Source: Rhizophlyctis rosea (Eukaryota > Chytridiomycota > Chytridiomycetes > Rhizophlyctidales > Rhizophlyctidaceae). From it: a DNA stretch of 64,000 nucleotides. The stretch spans positions 1-64,000 of the forward strand of contig JADGJC010000214.1 of the NCBI GenBank assembly GCA_027596075.1, read 5' to 3'. Below are positions 1 through 11,981 of this stretch, in pieces. Every line of letters starts with the position of its first letter. Within the stretch, counting starts at the first letter, position 1. The notes under the pieces were generated by a model. That model made no database searches. It was not told the DNA's origin and saw only the letters and a list, made by a program, of their open reading frames with translations. Position numbers and translations under genes: made by a program.

Positions 1-1
1 T

Positions 2-199
2 AACAAGCATGCACTGGCTCTTCTGTTATCCTCCCCTCGTATCAACGTCACAGCAACCAACCTCGGTACTGGCGTCGTCCAAACCAAGGATCAATTATGG
101 AGGCAGTTGATGGATGAACCAGACCAACTGATTTTCCGCAACGCTTCTGACCTCGGATTGGACAAACACTTGGCTCTTTATGGTACTGACGCTCAATGA
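2..199 (+). CDS. 3' end of an unidentified protein (partial)
   Basis: An open frame enters from the left edge and runs 65 codons to a TGA at 197-199. Codon content looks coding: a hydrophobic stretch, then Asn/Thr-rich and charged segments ending ...LYGTDAQ. I do not recognise a family from this fragment, and no catalytic motif is visible. The preceding exon boundary lies outside the window, so start and function cannot be judged. It could also be the tail of a spurious frame, but its lack of stops and its amino-acid composition favour a real C-terminal exon. Confidence 0.4.
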   Translation, partial: NKHALALLLSSPRINVTATNLGTGVVQTKDQLWRQLMDEPDQLIFRNASDLGLDKHLALYGTDAQ

Positions 200-1163
200 A
201 GTTACGACTGCGGATAGACCAGTAGAAACGGAACCGCAACGACGGCAGACGGCACCACCGCTAGCCTCCCACAACATTGCGTTATCACTTGAGTCCTTTT
301 CACAAACGGAACCAACACTGATAGCTTTATACGTAATATATTACGAATACACTTATGCCTTCATGTATCCTAATATACCGAATACAGTATGCCTTCCTGT
401 ACTCTACTCCCTATCCTCCCAATCCCCGCACATGATTAGAGAGGGGCAAAAAGCCCTGAAGAGGCATGCCCGCCCTGCCTTCCCAATGGCCACCACTGAG
501 AAGGGGGACGGGTGGGTTTGACCGCGCTGCCACATACCAACCAACTGACGCCCATGTGAGGTGGTGCGGCATCAAGCATGGTCGGAGATGTCATCCACCC
601 TGTTTGGGGATGCAGGACACCTAGAGAGAGAGAAAAAAATGAGAGAGGGGCGGGGAGGGTGCGAGTTTTATAACCTGTGGGGACTGCTCGGGATTTACAT
701 TGACGATGCAGTGTTCACTCAACAGGTCAATCTGATCAATGACGAAGACCGTGAAGTTGGGACATCTTAGCAAATCAGGTTTGGGGGACTTGCATCAGCG
801 GAGATCTGTTTACATTAGCTGTCGCACGTAAACAAACCATTGCCACATGAGTAAAGGTTTTTCGCTGGGCCTGGGAAAGTGTCGCTCTTCTTCACTCTAC
901 TCCGGTCAGCCTGGGGTCGCGGTTCGACATTGTGCTTTTGATTGAACCTACTCAATTATCATATATCAATCCTCAACAAATATATACAAATGTGATTCCC
1001 TCAAACTGAGACTCCCAGCTCCACGGCCATCACTAAGGTCCCGTCTCCATGACGCCTCCTGGAACAACTCAGATAAAAATGAAAGAAGAGCCGCTCCAGC
1101 GCTCTATCCTAACCCGCGGCTCCTCATACAAATCATACACCTGTGCATAGTAATCAAATGCCC
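200..1163. other. intergenic region, no gene supported
   Basis: This 964-bp stretch between two convergent gene ends holds only short frames without family similarity. It contains A/T-rich segments (about 320-390 and 955-1000) and a purine-rich patch at about 625-655. Nothing resembling a tRNA or a repeat was seen. Confidence 0.5.
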
Positions 1164-2455
1164 TCATAGAATCCCATTCATCTTCATAGTAAACCCTCCA
1201 TGACCAAAGCTCTGATCCATACTGACTCGGTAGCCTTTGGTTCGATGGCTGCCGCGCTTGGTCCAGGTGAAGTGTGGTGATGTTGGATCGATAAGGAAGT
1301 CGCCGCCGGATGGTAAGGTTATGATGTTCCATCTGTGGTCGGGAGGGGTGAGGATTTTGAAGACGGGTTTCTGTCACCGAATGCCATAAACTTACTGATG
1401 TCTTCCAGCGGTGCTGTATCCCGTTACAAGAGCACAATTCAATCCAACGACATCGCAGAGGATTTTGAATAGGAGGGCTTTGTGACGACATAGACCGATT
1501 TCAACATCACCGAGGAGCATGAAGTTGTGACCTTGTCTGTGAAAACGGATGTTGGGATGTCAATCATGCGGGTACATGGTAGAATATGATGGTCGTGAGA
1601 ATCCTTACCTCAACATCTGTTGGAACAAACTGCGGTCCGCATCGACGGAAGTCGGACCACCTTCCAGACCATAGTTGCCGAGGGTCTCGCGAATGACACG
1701 CAAGAGGTACTCCACCAATGCAGCTTCCTGGTATCGTGATGCGCCTACACGGACCCGGTCCATGACGGCACGGAGCTTGGCATCTCGTTGTGGGTTGACT
1801 ATAATTGTTTCGCTGTATGCGGAATCAAGTCAGTACCGTACCATAGGCAGCACGGAACATCCGAAGTTTGATATATAACATACCTGTCTGCACTGACCAC
1901 TTTGTCCCCACACAGGTGGAAGATCTTCCAAGAAATCTCCCCAGTACGCTTGTTCTTGTACCTCCATGGAATAATGAACTTTGGGTCGTCCATGACTAGT
2001 GATGAGGGAATGCAACCATCGCGTGATGCATACAACAGTGTGAGAGTGGGATCATATTGGGACCCGTGGAACGTCCATGTTGTTGCGTCGCAGAGAGCAT
2101 GGCATCTGTGTGTCGAGTTAGCCATTGTTGACTTAACATCGCTGCGCGCAACACTGTTTCCTCACCCGATCCGTGAAACAGCTCTGCTTCCGCCCCTTAC
2201 AGACAACTCCATTCGTCCTTTCCCATCCAATGTTACATCCACCAGTGGAGATGGGACACCGTTCTTGATGAAAGTCACCGGCAGACCAAAGGAGGATGTG
2301 CACGCTCGTTTTACATCATAGTCAGGGTCTACAAGTGGATCTGTTGACGATGTCCTGGTTGGGAAATTGGACGTGGTTGGTGGCGCAGAGGACGACAGAG
2401 CCGGAAGGGAAGACTGTGGAGTGGATGAGGCAGATGTGCGTGATGTTACAGGCAT
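1164..2455 (-). CDS. EDR1-domain (ARMC3/CTR1-type, transglutaminase-like) protein
   Basis: Five exons join in frame: 2455-2201, 2131-1884, 1812-1609, 1536-1396 and 1332-1164, giving about 338 residues. The C-terminal half carries the EDR1/ARMC3 hallmark GLCRHKALLFKIL followed by GYSTAGRHQWN and a GGDFLIDP strand. This is the protease-like fold found after armadillo repeats in ARMC3 and before the kinase in plant EDR1/CTR1. Here neither ARM repeats nor a kinase is present, so the domain appears to stand alone behind a Ser/Thr-rich N-terminus. The first intron uses a weak gttaag acceptor; an alternative ...cacacag acceptor has a better branch motif but breaks the frame. The role is unknown. ARMC3 homologues are linked to cilia in animals, which would fit a zoospore-forming fungus, but that is inference. 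Confidence 0.72.
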
Positions 2456-3319
2456 TTCGAAGAGAAGATAACGATGAGGATGACTAGCTGAGATGAGGTA
2501 CACTACAAGGCGGTAGAGGCTCGAAGAGCGGAATTCCTGATTCAAATAGAAAAAATACTGCAATATAGATGGGGGAAGCCGGTGTCGTGCGGAGCTGGGG
2601 TATATGACAGCCGAACTTCCCCTACAGTGGGCAATGATTTTGAAAAACCTACGTAACTTTCTGTACGCCTTTCAATGAGTGGGTGAAGAGTGTCGGATAA
2701 AAGTAATGAAAGAAGAAGAGAGCAAGGAAGTCGGGCTGAAGATAATACTGGTAGAAATCCGTTTCTGAAGCTTCTGATCGACGCCAGGGCTGAGAGAAGA
2801 TGATAGACCTCCGCAACTCATGAATCCTTGGGGCTGGGATGAACACGACATCTCCACCTGTATGCCACGCACGCATGAAATGTTAATAGCATTTGTGAAA
2901 TGAATCCGTGGGTCGGGGCCATCTGACCAACTATATTGCTAAAGCGTGTATGAAGACCCGGATGCCACCCATCACCGATTAATTGGTAGCGGACAGCTTG
3001 GGTCTTCTTACAAATGCACTGCGTGCAATGCGGAACTAGGTAGCCACAATCATGGCCTGAACGGAGAAGCACATTGTTGCATTGTGGATTAAATTAATTT
3101 CAGGACCCTGTGTGGTACAGTATCTGTGCCAGTTGCTGCGGGGGGAAGCGGTGTGGCGCATGAGTTGACCAGTGACCACAACCCAAATGGCATGTTGCTA
3201 AGCCACCTTGCACCGGCCTGGGTTTGCATGCAGGCGCCTTCACTTTTCCGCAGGATGTTCACACCAGATCACTTTCCCATCACCCAACATAGAAGTTAGC
3301 GAGAAAGACAAACAGCATT
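2456..3319. other. intergenic, probable divergent promoter region
   Basis: This 864-bp region separates the divergent starts of the EDR1-domain gene and the ERG27-like gene. Short minus-strand frames at about 2650-3070 show no recognisable domain or conserved splice structure. No repeats or RNA genes were seen. Confidence 0.45.
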
Positions 3320-4707
3320 ATGTCGTCCGGAAACAACTCACTGAATGCATCTCGGAAAGTGATACTGGTTACTGGAGCTAACGGGTACGTCTCGGAACTT
3401 CTGTGGAGTCTTGTTCAAAAATTGACTGGTCTCTTGGTCTGTCAAACTCAGCGGAGTGGGCTTCGGCACAGCTCAATGTATTCTACAGCACGCCCTGGAA
3501 ACCAACGAAGACATAACACTCATACTGGCATGTCGTAACAAAACCCGTGCCGAACAAGCCAAATCCAAGCTCATGGTGGAGTTCTTCTCTCACGACCTAG
3601 CAGAGGGCAACAACGACATCCAGATATTACTTGTGGACTTGAGCTCCTCAAAAAGTGTATTGAACGCTTCTCGGGAGTTTCGTCAACGGTGAGGGCTCAC
3701 CTAAGCTTTGCACGATTGCAGGTCTTGTTTTCCGCTCCAGTCGACTGAGATTAATTCTTAGCCACCTGACAGGTTCAAACGGCTGGACTCCCTAGTCTTG
3801 AACGCTGGCATACTTCCCTTGAGCCACATTAGTTACTGGGAGGGCCTAAAAGAAACATTGACTTCGCCGGCGCACCTGGCTCGAACTGGAGGAATGAAGG
3901 TGATGATCCAGTACCGAGGGCAAGTCAATGCGGAGGGGATGGGCGAGACGTTTGCTGCAAATGTGTTTGGACATTATATTTTGGTAATGTTGAGTCAACA
4001 TGCACTCAGTCAACACGACACAAGTACTTACCTGTCAATCTCAGGTCAAAGAATTGGTGGATTCCCTGGCAGCATCTGGTAACGGTCGCATCATATGGTT
4101 CAGTTCTACGACGGCCGATCCGGAGTTCTTTGACGAGGAGGATTATCAGTGCTTGAAAGGGTAAGTTGTAAGATGCCTACTCGTCCACTTATCTCGTGTC
4201 TTACAATTATGGTCTGGACCAGGCCCCACCCATACGAATCATCCAAACGCGCGTGTGAACTGGTATGCATGGCGATGCAGGAGGAACTGCGGAAACGCAA
4301 CATCTACAGCTTCGTATGCAGTCCGGGAAATTGTAATACAGGAATGGTGGGCGACACGTGGGTCATGGCAACGATTCTATTCGTAGTGCTATGGATCGTA
4401 AGTCTGAACAATGGTTGGCTGCTTCTTTGACGATTGCTAACCAATGCACCCGCAAATGCAGATGCGCTTGGCCGGTTTGTCGGGAATCAATATGACGGGT
4501 AGGAACGGAGCCACCTCGTCCACGTATCTTACAACCGTATCGGATCCTCAGGGACTGGATCCACGGAAGATTTATCATAGTGAGATTAGTAGGTTTGGCA
4601 AGACGTCTGTGGCGTTATTGCCGATGGTGCAGGATGATGAGATGGCTGGACGGCTTTTGAAGAAGGTAGATGCCCTTTATCAAAGTGTTAAAGCTTCAGC
4701 AGCATGA
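3320..4707 (+). CDS. ERG27: 3-keto-steroid reductase (ERG27/HSD17B7 family)
   Basis: Six exons (3320-3384, 3452-3688, 3773-3983, 4045-4160, 4223-4397, 4462-4707) give 349 residues, close to yeast Erg27 and human HSD17B7. This short-chain dehydrogenase reduces the C3 ketone during C4 demethylation of sterols and uses NADPH. The nucleotide-binding TGANGGVGFG motif forms across the first intron. LNAG, ANVFGHYIL and the catalytic pair in YESSK follow in order. The segment DTWVMATILFVVLWI after the catalytic domain matches the hydrophobic membrane-associated part of HSD17B7, so an ER location is expected. In yeast Erg27 works with Erg25, Erg26 and Erg28; none is nearby here. Confidence 0.93.
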
Positions 4708-4968
4708 TGTTGGGGAAGTAGACGAATTTGTTAAAAAATACATTGTAGTTATGATTTTATGTAGATTAGATTAGTTTCTTTGTCAAATATCAATGCCATT
4801 TTCTCTGATGTATCTGCTTTCAGATGGATCCCTTCAGTACGCACTAAAGACTCTTTTCTTGTTCCTTCGCCACAAGCCATCGGGCACAGCAGGGGCATCT
4901 TTACATTACATTTGAATGACGAGAAATGATTTATAGAAGTTATTTACAAAACGAAACGCAGGAGTTTC

Positions 4969-7258
4969 TCATTCGGGAACTCGTGACTCAGTCCCCCCTC
5001 GTGACATGAACTGCAATAGACTCAATTGCCCCTCCTCAGGTGTATCGACCATTCTCTTCTTCCCTTTGCTACCCCGTGCCTCACTCCCAGCCGCCCTTTT
5101 GCCCTGTAACTTCTTCGCAAGTCTCGCCTTCTCTGCCTCCTCGTACTCCTTTAACAAATCGGGAGCATACACTTCCACCAACGCTCGTTCAATCCAGTCG
5201 ACTGGCTTTTTGGCGCTAGGCCTGGAAGGCCTTTTGGTTGGCTTCGTGGTGGTTTGCGAGGGTTGAGAGGATTGCGAGGATGACGGTATTGAGTTGAAGT
5301 CGGCGTTCCATTGTGTTTCCCATTCCTCGGGCCGATCTCCAGGTTCTCCCAGCAACAGGTTCCCATCTGTTGCTCCCTCCTGATCTGCCCAGACTACTCT
5401 TACTTCTGCAACCTCCTGATGTACTCGAGTTCCCACTACAGCCTTGATTAATGAGGGTTGGGGTGCATCGGTTGAGGCTGATTCCTTTGAGGTGTTTTGC
5501 AGAGTGGAGGAGGATGGTTGGGATGGGCTTGTGGTGCTTTTCATTACGGGAAAGAAGCTTTTCAGAGATGATGAGAATGATTGTAATGTGATAGGAAATG
5601 GTGTAGGTGAAATATTGGTTGTAGGTGAGGATGATGGTGGAGAGGGAGAGGCGTGGGTATGAGGGGATGATGAGGAAGAGTGGGGGAGTCCATATAGTGC
5701 TTCTGAGGTTGACTGCGGGGCCTTCAACTGCTGTGATGGTTGGATTGGTGTAATGGTTGAGGTTGCTGACGATTCTCCTTCCTCTGTATTAAGCCGTGCA
5801 CGAGCCAAGGCACAGTTTTGCAGCTGCCGATGTACGGCCTTTCTAAGCTCCCTAGACCGCAGAGCAGGAATCAGCTTCTCTCTAAACCTCGTTTTGCCAA
5901 CAGGTCCTCCCCAATTCAAATTCTCCTTAGCAAACTGCCAAAGGCCCTCAACATCTCCATCCATCTCTGTGTTCCACTTAGCAAAGGTGCACGCCACCCG
6001 AATTCGTTGAGCAGGTGGTAGCACTTCAGGGTTGATGTAGGCCGCAATGCTTTCGAATGACAGGGTATTGAAGTCTGGTGTTCGTGACTTTCCCGTTCTG
6101 TGGTGTAGCAGTTGCCGAGTGTTGTTGGTGCACTGTGATGTCAGTTCTGTTTGGAGGGCTTCCAGCGCTGCCCAGTCCTCATTCTTTGCGGCTGAAACAA
6201 AGGCTGCTCCGTATCCTCCCTTGACTAAGGCAAGAGCTAAGTGGTCGCCGATTCCTTGAACACCTTCACTGAAATCGCTGCCTCGCAAGGCTGCAAACTA
6301 TTGGCGAGTGATGGAACAGATCAGTCGTGGGTCCCAATGTATCATTAGACAATCTCTAATTGCAACAGTCCGACCCAGCTTATCATACCAACAATAACGC
6401 ATCACGGTCCAAGGAAACAATTTCCTCAAGGTCAACCATTCTTGTAACATGAACATGGTCCTGTATGTTCTTATTCGTGAACTCTTGCGGGCCTTCTTCA
6501 TCAAGGTTATTTGATCTGCCCCCCAGCCTGCTTTGATGGGAAGCTACATTGCCATGCCACTGCTCCACTACACATTCTGCGCCAAACAGAAATGCGTCAT
6601 TATCCTCTGTGAGAACGGCATGCACAACTCCCTGTTTGCCCTAGGTTAACAACTTTTCATGTTATGACACAACGGATATACTACCTGTGAGTTCAAAAAG
6701 GCACATTCTGCCTCTGCTTCGGTTACCGCTTCAAGCGTAGGAAAACCAAACAGTTGCACCATGTGCCTGAATCGTTCCCTCTGTGGCCAAAACCCACCAA
6801 CCACTCGTTTCTTCCCCTTTCCTCTCCGAGTCGGGTGGTCATAAACGAAGACTGCCAAGATGCCATTTTTGACCAACTTGCACAGTCTGAAAGCAAGAAA
6901 ATGTCATGAAAAAAAAAGCGCAAGGCAGTTGATCTCATTAAACACACCTATAGAACAGTACGCGCAACTCGCCAGCCGGACCCCCCGGAACATTACCAGC
7001 GGTGTGCAATATCCAAAGACTTGCATCGATAGCTTTTGGGAGGTGTTAAATTGATGGTCCCTCTTTGCAGAGTTGGACATTCTACATACCAACTCTTAGA
7101 CCATAAGCCCCACAGGGTCGGTCAAGGCAAAGAGGTACAAGTTGGTGACCAAGGCAGGAAGAGCTATCACTGGTGACCACCCGGTTTACACTCAAGGCGG
7201 AGAGAGGGACAGTTTTACTTGCTGGAGCCAAAACTTTCCACAACTTTGGAACACCCAT
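4969..7258 (-). CDS. YEN1: Holliday-junction resolvase, XPG/Rad2 family (GEN1/YEN1)
   Basis: Five exons (7258-7090, 7032-6948, 6886-6685, 6640-6389, 6297-4969) give 678 residues. The N-terminal XPG domain starts MGVPKLW; the first catalytic Asp lies in AIDASLW, created exactly by the first splice. GILAVFVYDHPTR, EAEAECAFLN and TEDNDAFLFGAE supply the acidic residues of the XPG-I region. SLDRDALLL and GSDFSEGVQGIG form the helix-two-turn-helix DNA clamp. The start Met-Gly is functionally important in this family because the N-terminus lines the active site, which fixes the start. The last about 250 residues are Ser/Pro/Lys-rich and probably regulatory, as in YEN1, where phosphorylation controls activity. 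It cleaves four-way junctions late in the cell cycle. FEN1, EXO1 and XPG differ in spacing and length. Confidence 0.92.
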
Positions 7259-7900
7259 TTCTCCAGCGCGTATCAATCACAATGACCTGAACAAGCGCTT
7301 GTCATGAATATTGAAAATAGCCGTTCCACATCTCGCCGTCAAATTGCAGAAATGCAATTGCGACTTGACTGGGCATGAGAAGATGAAAGAGCTTTCGTTG
7401 TTGGGTGGAGATGGACGGGACGTGTCTCAGCATGTGGCTGAGCAACACAGTGGCTGTACATATCTCACTGTGCCACCCAGGACAGGAGATCCAAAAAGGA
7501 AAGAGAGAGCGTTGCGGCTCTGCTTTGTGGTGGCTCCGAAATCATTTGACAGCCAACTGGCCGCCCATTTTACACTGATTTGGTTATATCGGGTACAATG
7601 CATATCCATCTATGGCAAGTACACGCTGATTGGGGTGACACAAGTTGGCCTCTTGCAAATGGATCAAAAATGTCAACCAAGGCAAATGGTTTTTGGATGC
7701 CAGCGCAGTCATCGACTCATCACAGAACCCTTTTCCCACCAAAAGGGACAGAATAACTGTTTACATCTCTCACAGTGAAGGAATTGCCACTTATCGAGAC
7801 CTGGACCTGTTTCGACGACCAATTCAATTGATACTAGCTTTTTTCAATTGACGCATTCAGGTTCAGTGCTCAATTTCCTGTAGCGACTCTAGCGCTCGAT
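7259..7900. other. intergenic region between divergent genes
   Basis: This 642-bp divergent promoter interval separates GEN1/YEN1 and the RGG protein. A 155-codon plus-strand frame covers 7311-7778 but shows no domain, coiled coil or composition typical of the neighbours; I treat it as chance. No repeats were seen. Confidence 0.45.
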
Positions 7901-9784
7901 ATGAACCCCAACCCGAACAACCCACTCACGCTACACCGCACTCGTTCCGTTGGGAAACCTTACTCGCCCCGTCGACCTTCTCGGGAGTGGTCGGCACAAA
8001 ACGACCAACCGGCAACAATCTCCAGAGGCACAAATTTGGGGGGTTTGGCAGGGGAGGGGGGAGACTACATCGGCAGCAGCGGTGGACGAGCGGGTGCTGG
8101 TGGAGGCAGAGGACGGAGAAGCCTATCGAGGGTGGAGCAACAGTCAGGTCAAGGGCAGGGATATGGACAAGGCGGATATGGACGAGGGGGTGGTGCGAGT
8201 GGCGAGGGGGGTTATGGTCGCGGAGGCGAAGAGGGGTATAATGGTGGTGGAAGCCAGGGAAAGAGGAACTCACGGAAGTATGAAGGCAATGTAGTTGGTA
8301 AGTCCTCCCATCTTTTTTGAGTGTCCCAGCTGGCAGTTGGGCTCGGAAATATCTTCGATTTGTTTACAAACAAATGTCTCAATGGTTTAATCATGACAGA
8401 ATCAATCCTCTTTGATCCGAATTCTCAGCCTTCATACTCTACCCTCCTCCGCGACTTTTCAACCCTGCGCATCCGTTCTCAACATCTTCAATCCTTACTT
8501 ATCGACGCTCAACAAACCATTACCCGCCAAAACCAAGAGAACTCCGTACTTCGCCGTGCACTCGCAGAACATACCGCTTCAGAACAACAACAACATCAGC
8601 AACATCAGCAACATGCGCTTGAAAAGCGCCACTCATATCATCAAAGTCATAATCGCGAGTTGCAAGAAGGGGCAGAGGATGACACAAGAGAGGGCGATGG
8701 GGACATGGAAACGGAGATGGCTCATCTGCGCAGCTTGGTGGGCCGACGGGATAAGACCATATCAGCTTTGACGGCGACCATTATGTCGCTACGGGCGGAA
8801 CTTGGGGCGGTGACATTGAACAAGGCGGAATTGTCTAGCGAGGTGAAGTTGTTACGGGCTAGACTAGCAAGTTTCGAGTCCAAACCTGGGTCCGCGGCAA
8901 GTGGTTCTGTCGCTGGCGGGGATGGGAGTCTGACGCCGCCGATGCGACCCAGGGCGAACACAGTCGGGGAGGCAAAATTTGTTGCAAGCGCCAGTATGCA
9001 GCCGGGACCCTGGATGAGTTTGACGACGTCTAGAGTGAAGGATCGGTGGGAGCTTGACAGCGATGGGGAGGACGAAGATAAGGACACTAACCGGAGTCTG
9101 GATCGAAGTCTTGGGGCAGACGAAGCTGGTGCGGACGTGACTATTGGCAGCAGCATTTTTGAACGCGTCTTGTCGCCAGTCAAGAAAGATAAAACCCCCG
9201 CAGAAGGTGCCGGAACGAGGATCTTCAAATCGGAATCAAAGGAATTCAGGATGGACAGCGGGGATGACAAGAATACGAGCGCAACTGCATGGGCCAATGT
9301 CGGAGATGGCGCACCGCGGTCACAGAAACAATCACCAACACCACCCTCGTCATCATATCCCGCATCGGCAATTTCTACACCACCACAGCAACCTTCGCCC
9401 GCCGCCATGAAGAAACATCGACCCTCCTACTCAGCTGTCCTCACCTCCAATCTCGCAAATCTCCCACGCGCACCCCCATCACCGATAAAGCAGCAACCTA
9501 CTCGCAAAGCATCTCGCACCATGCCATTACCTGATCCTTATCCGCATTCTTACCATTCTCAACAACAGCAACACCGTCAGTCGGCAGTCTCGCCGCCTCC
9601 GTCGATGCCGTTACCTCCGAATCCTCCAACACTACCGCAACATCGACCGTCGTCTATGCCTCCGTCCGTGACTTCCCAATTGGCGAGTCCGACCACTAGG
9701 ATCAACCAGTTAGAGAGGGAAAGGGACGCGTTGGAGCAGGAACTTTTGGAGAGGTATAGGGATTTGAGGGTGGAGAAGTCATAG
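7901..9784 (+). CDS. RGG/Gly-rich, coiled-coil, low-complexity protein
   Basis: Two exons (7901-8297, 8400-9784) give 593 residues. The first about 130 residues are very Gly-rich with repeated YGQGG/YGRGG and GRGRR units, an RGG-type RNA-binding or phase-separating composition. After the intron, residues about 135-185 and 215-245 are heptad-like with Gln runs, suggesting coiled coils. A Ser/Pro-rich region follows, and a short final coiled coil (LERERDALEQELLERYRDL) ends the protein. There is no catalytic domain. The joining intron (8298-8399) has good gtaagt and atgacag ends. I recognise no named family. A role in RNA granules or polarity scaffolding would be a guess. Confidence 0.75.
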
Positions 9785-10194
9785 ATGTTTTGTTGTAAAC
9801 GCTGTATGATCCTATCCATCTACTCTGCCGAATACATTTTTTTATCTTTCTTGGCCCTTTGCTCTGCAAGGGCTTTTTTGGGAATGATCTGACATTGGGC
9901 TCATTCTTGTGAAGTCATGATATCATGTTATTTTGAGTCTGATAGTTCATAATGGCAAAGTTGATGGGGGATCCACCATCCAATGTTTGTTTACTGGCGT
10001 TTGTTTATTTACTGTCATCGTGGAGAGTCTGGAGACCCCGAAAGAAGATCAAATTTGCGGCCAGCGGCGTCGGAGATCGCGTCGTCTGGAAGCCACCTTC
10101 GAAGGATTCCTTCCTCCTTGATAAAGGACTTGGGAGCTGAGCGAGCCCCCTTCACACATTGCGTTCAAAACCCCTACCTAACAAGTAACTCACC
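9785..10194. other. intergenic region, no gene seen
   Basis: This 410-bp spacer lies between two plus-strand genes. It holds A/T-rich 3'-UTR-like sequence to about 9950, then the likely promoter and 5' UTR of the LIM gene. No open frame of note was found. Confidence 0.5.
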
Positions 10195-11663
<1,469 letters not shown>

Positions 11664-11981
11664 AACTCGGGAAGATTTAGGTAGTTTGATCGTAGTTTCA
11701 TAAGTAGAATGGTGACATTCCTCTATGTAGTGAAAGATCCAAAGCATTGCACGTAGTTATTTTATACCAAGGAGAGGGAAATATATTCGTTTGCTAAGAT
11801 ATGTATTTGTTTGTTATTGATGAGGGAAATCGAAATTTGAAATTGCAGTTGGCAGGTCTTGCATTGTCCCAAGCCACACTCTGGATGACGCGTTTTGGTT
11901 GATGACGTTTCCAGATGTTGTTCTTCATCTCCAGTCCATCGCGAAAGCACACTTGACGTTTCTTGAATGCAGTAGACAACA
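11664..11981. other. intergenic region, no gene seen
   Basis: This 318-bp stretch holds the 3' flank of the LIM gene and the upstream region of the GPI-PLD gene, both A/T-rich. Frames on the minus strand here are short and lack support. Confidence 0.5.

Noticed and set aside
905..925. ggttcga word resembling a tRNA T-arm
   Set aside because: No matching acceptor, D-arm or anticodon stem around it.
6440..6560. Possible extra intron in GEN1 between HGN and the DHVHVT segment
   Set aside because: The frame is open throughout and family members vary in length here, so a continuous exon is simpler.
8358..8375. Near-palindrome atttgttt..aaacaaat
   Set aside because: It resembles a forkhead-type site but lies in an intron of the RGG gene and is A/T-rich enough to arise by chance.
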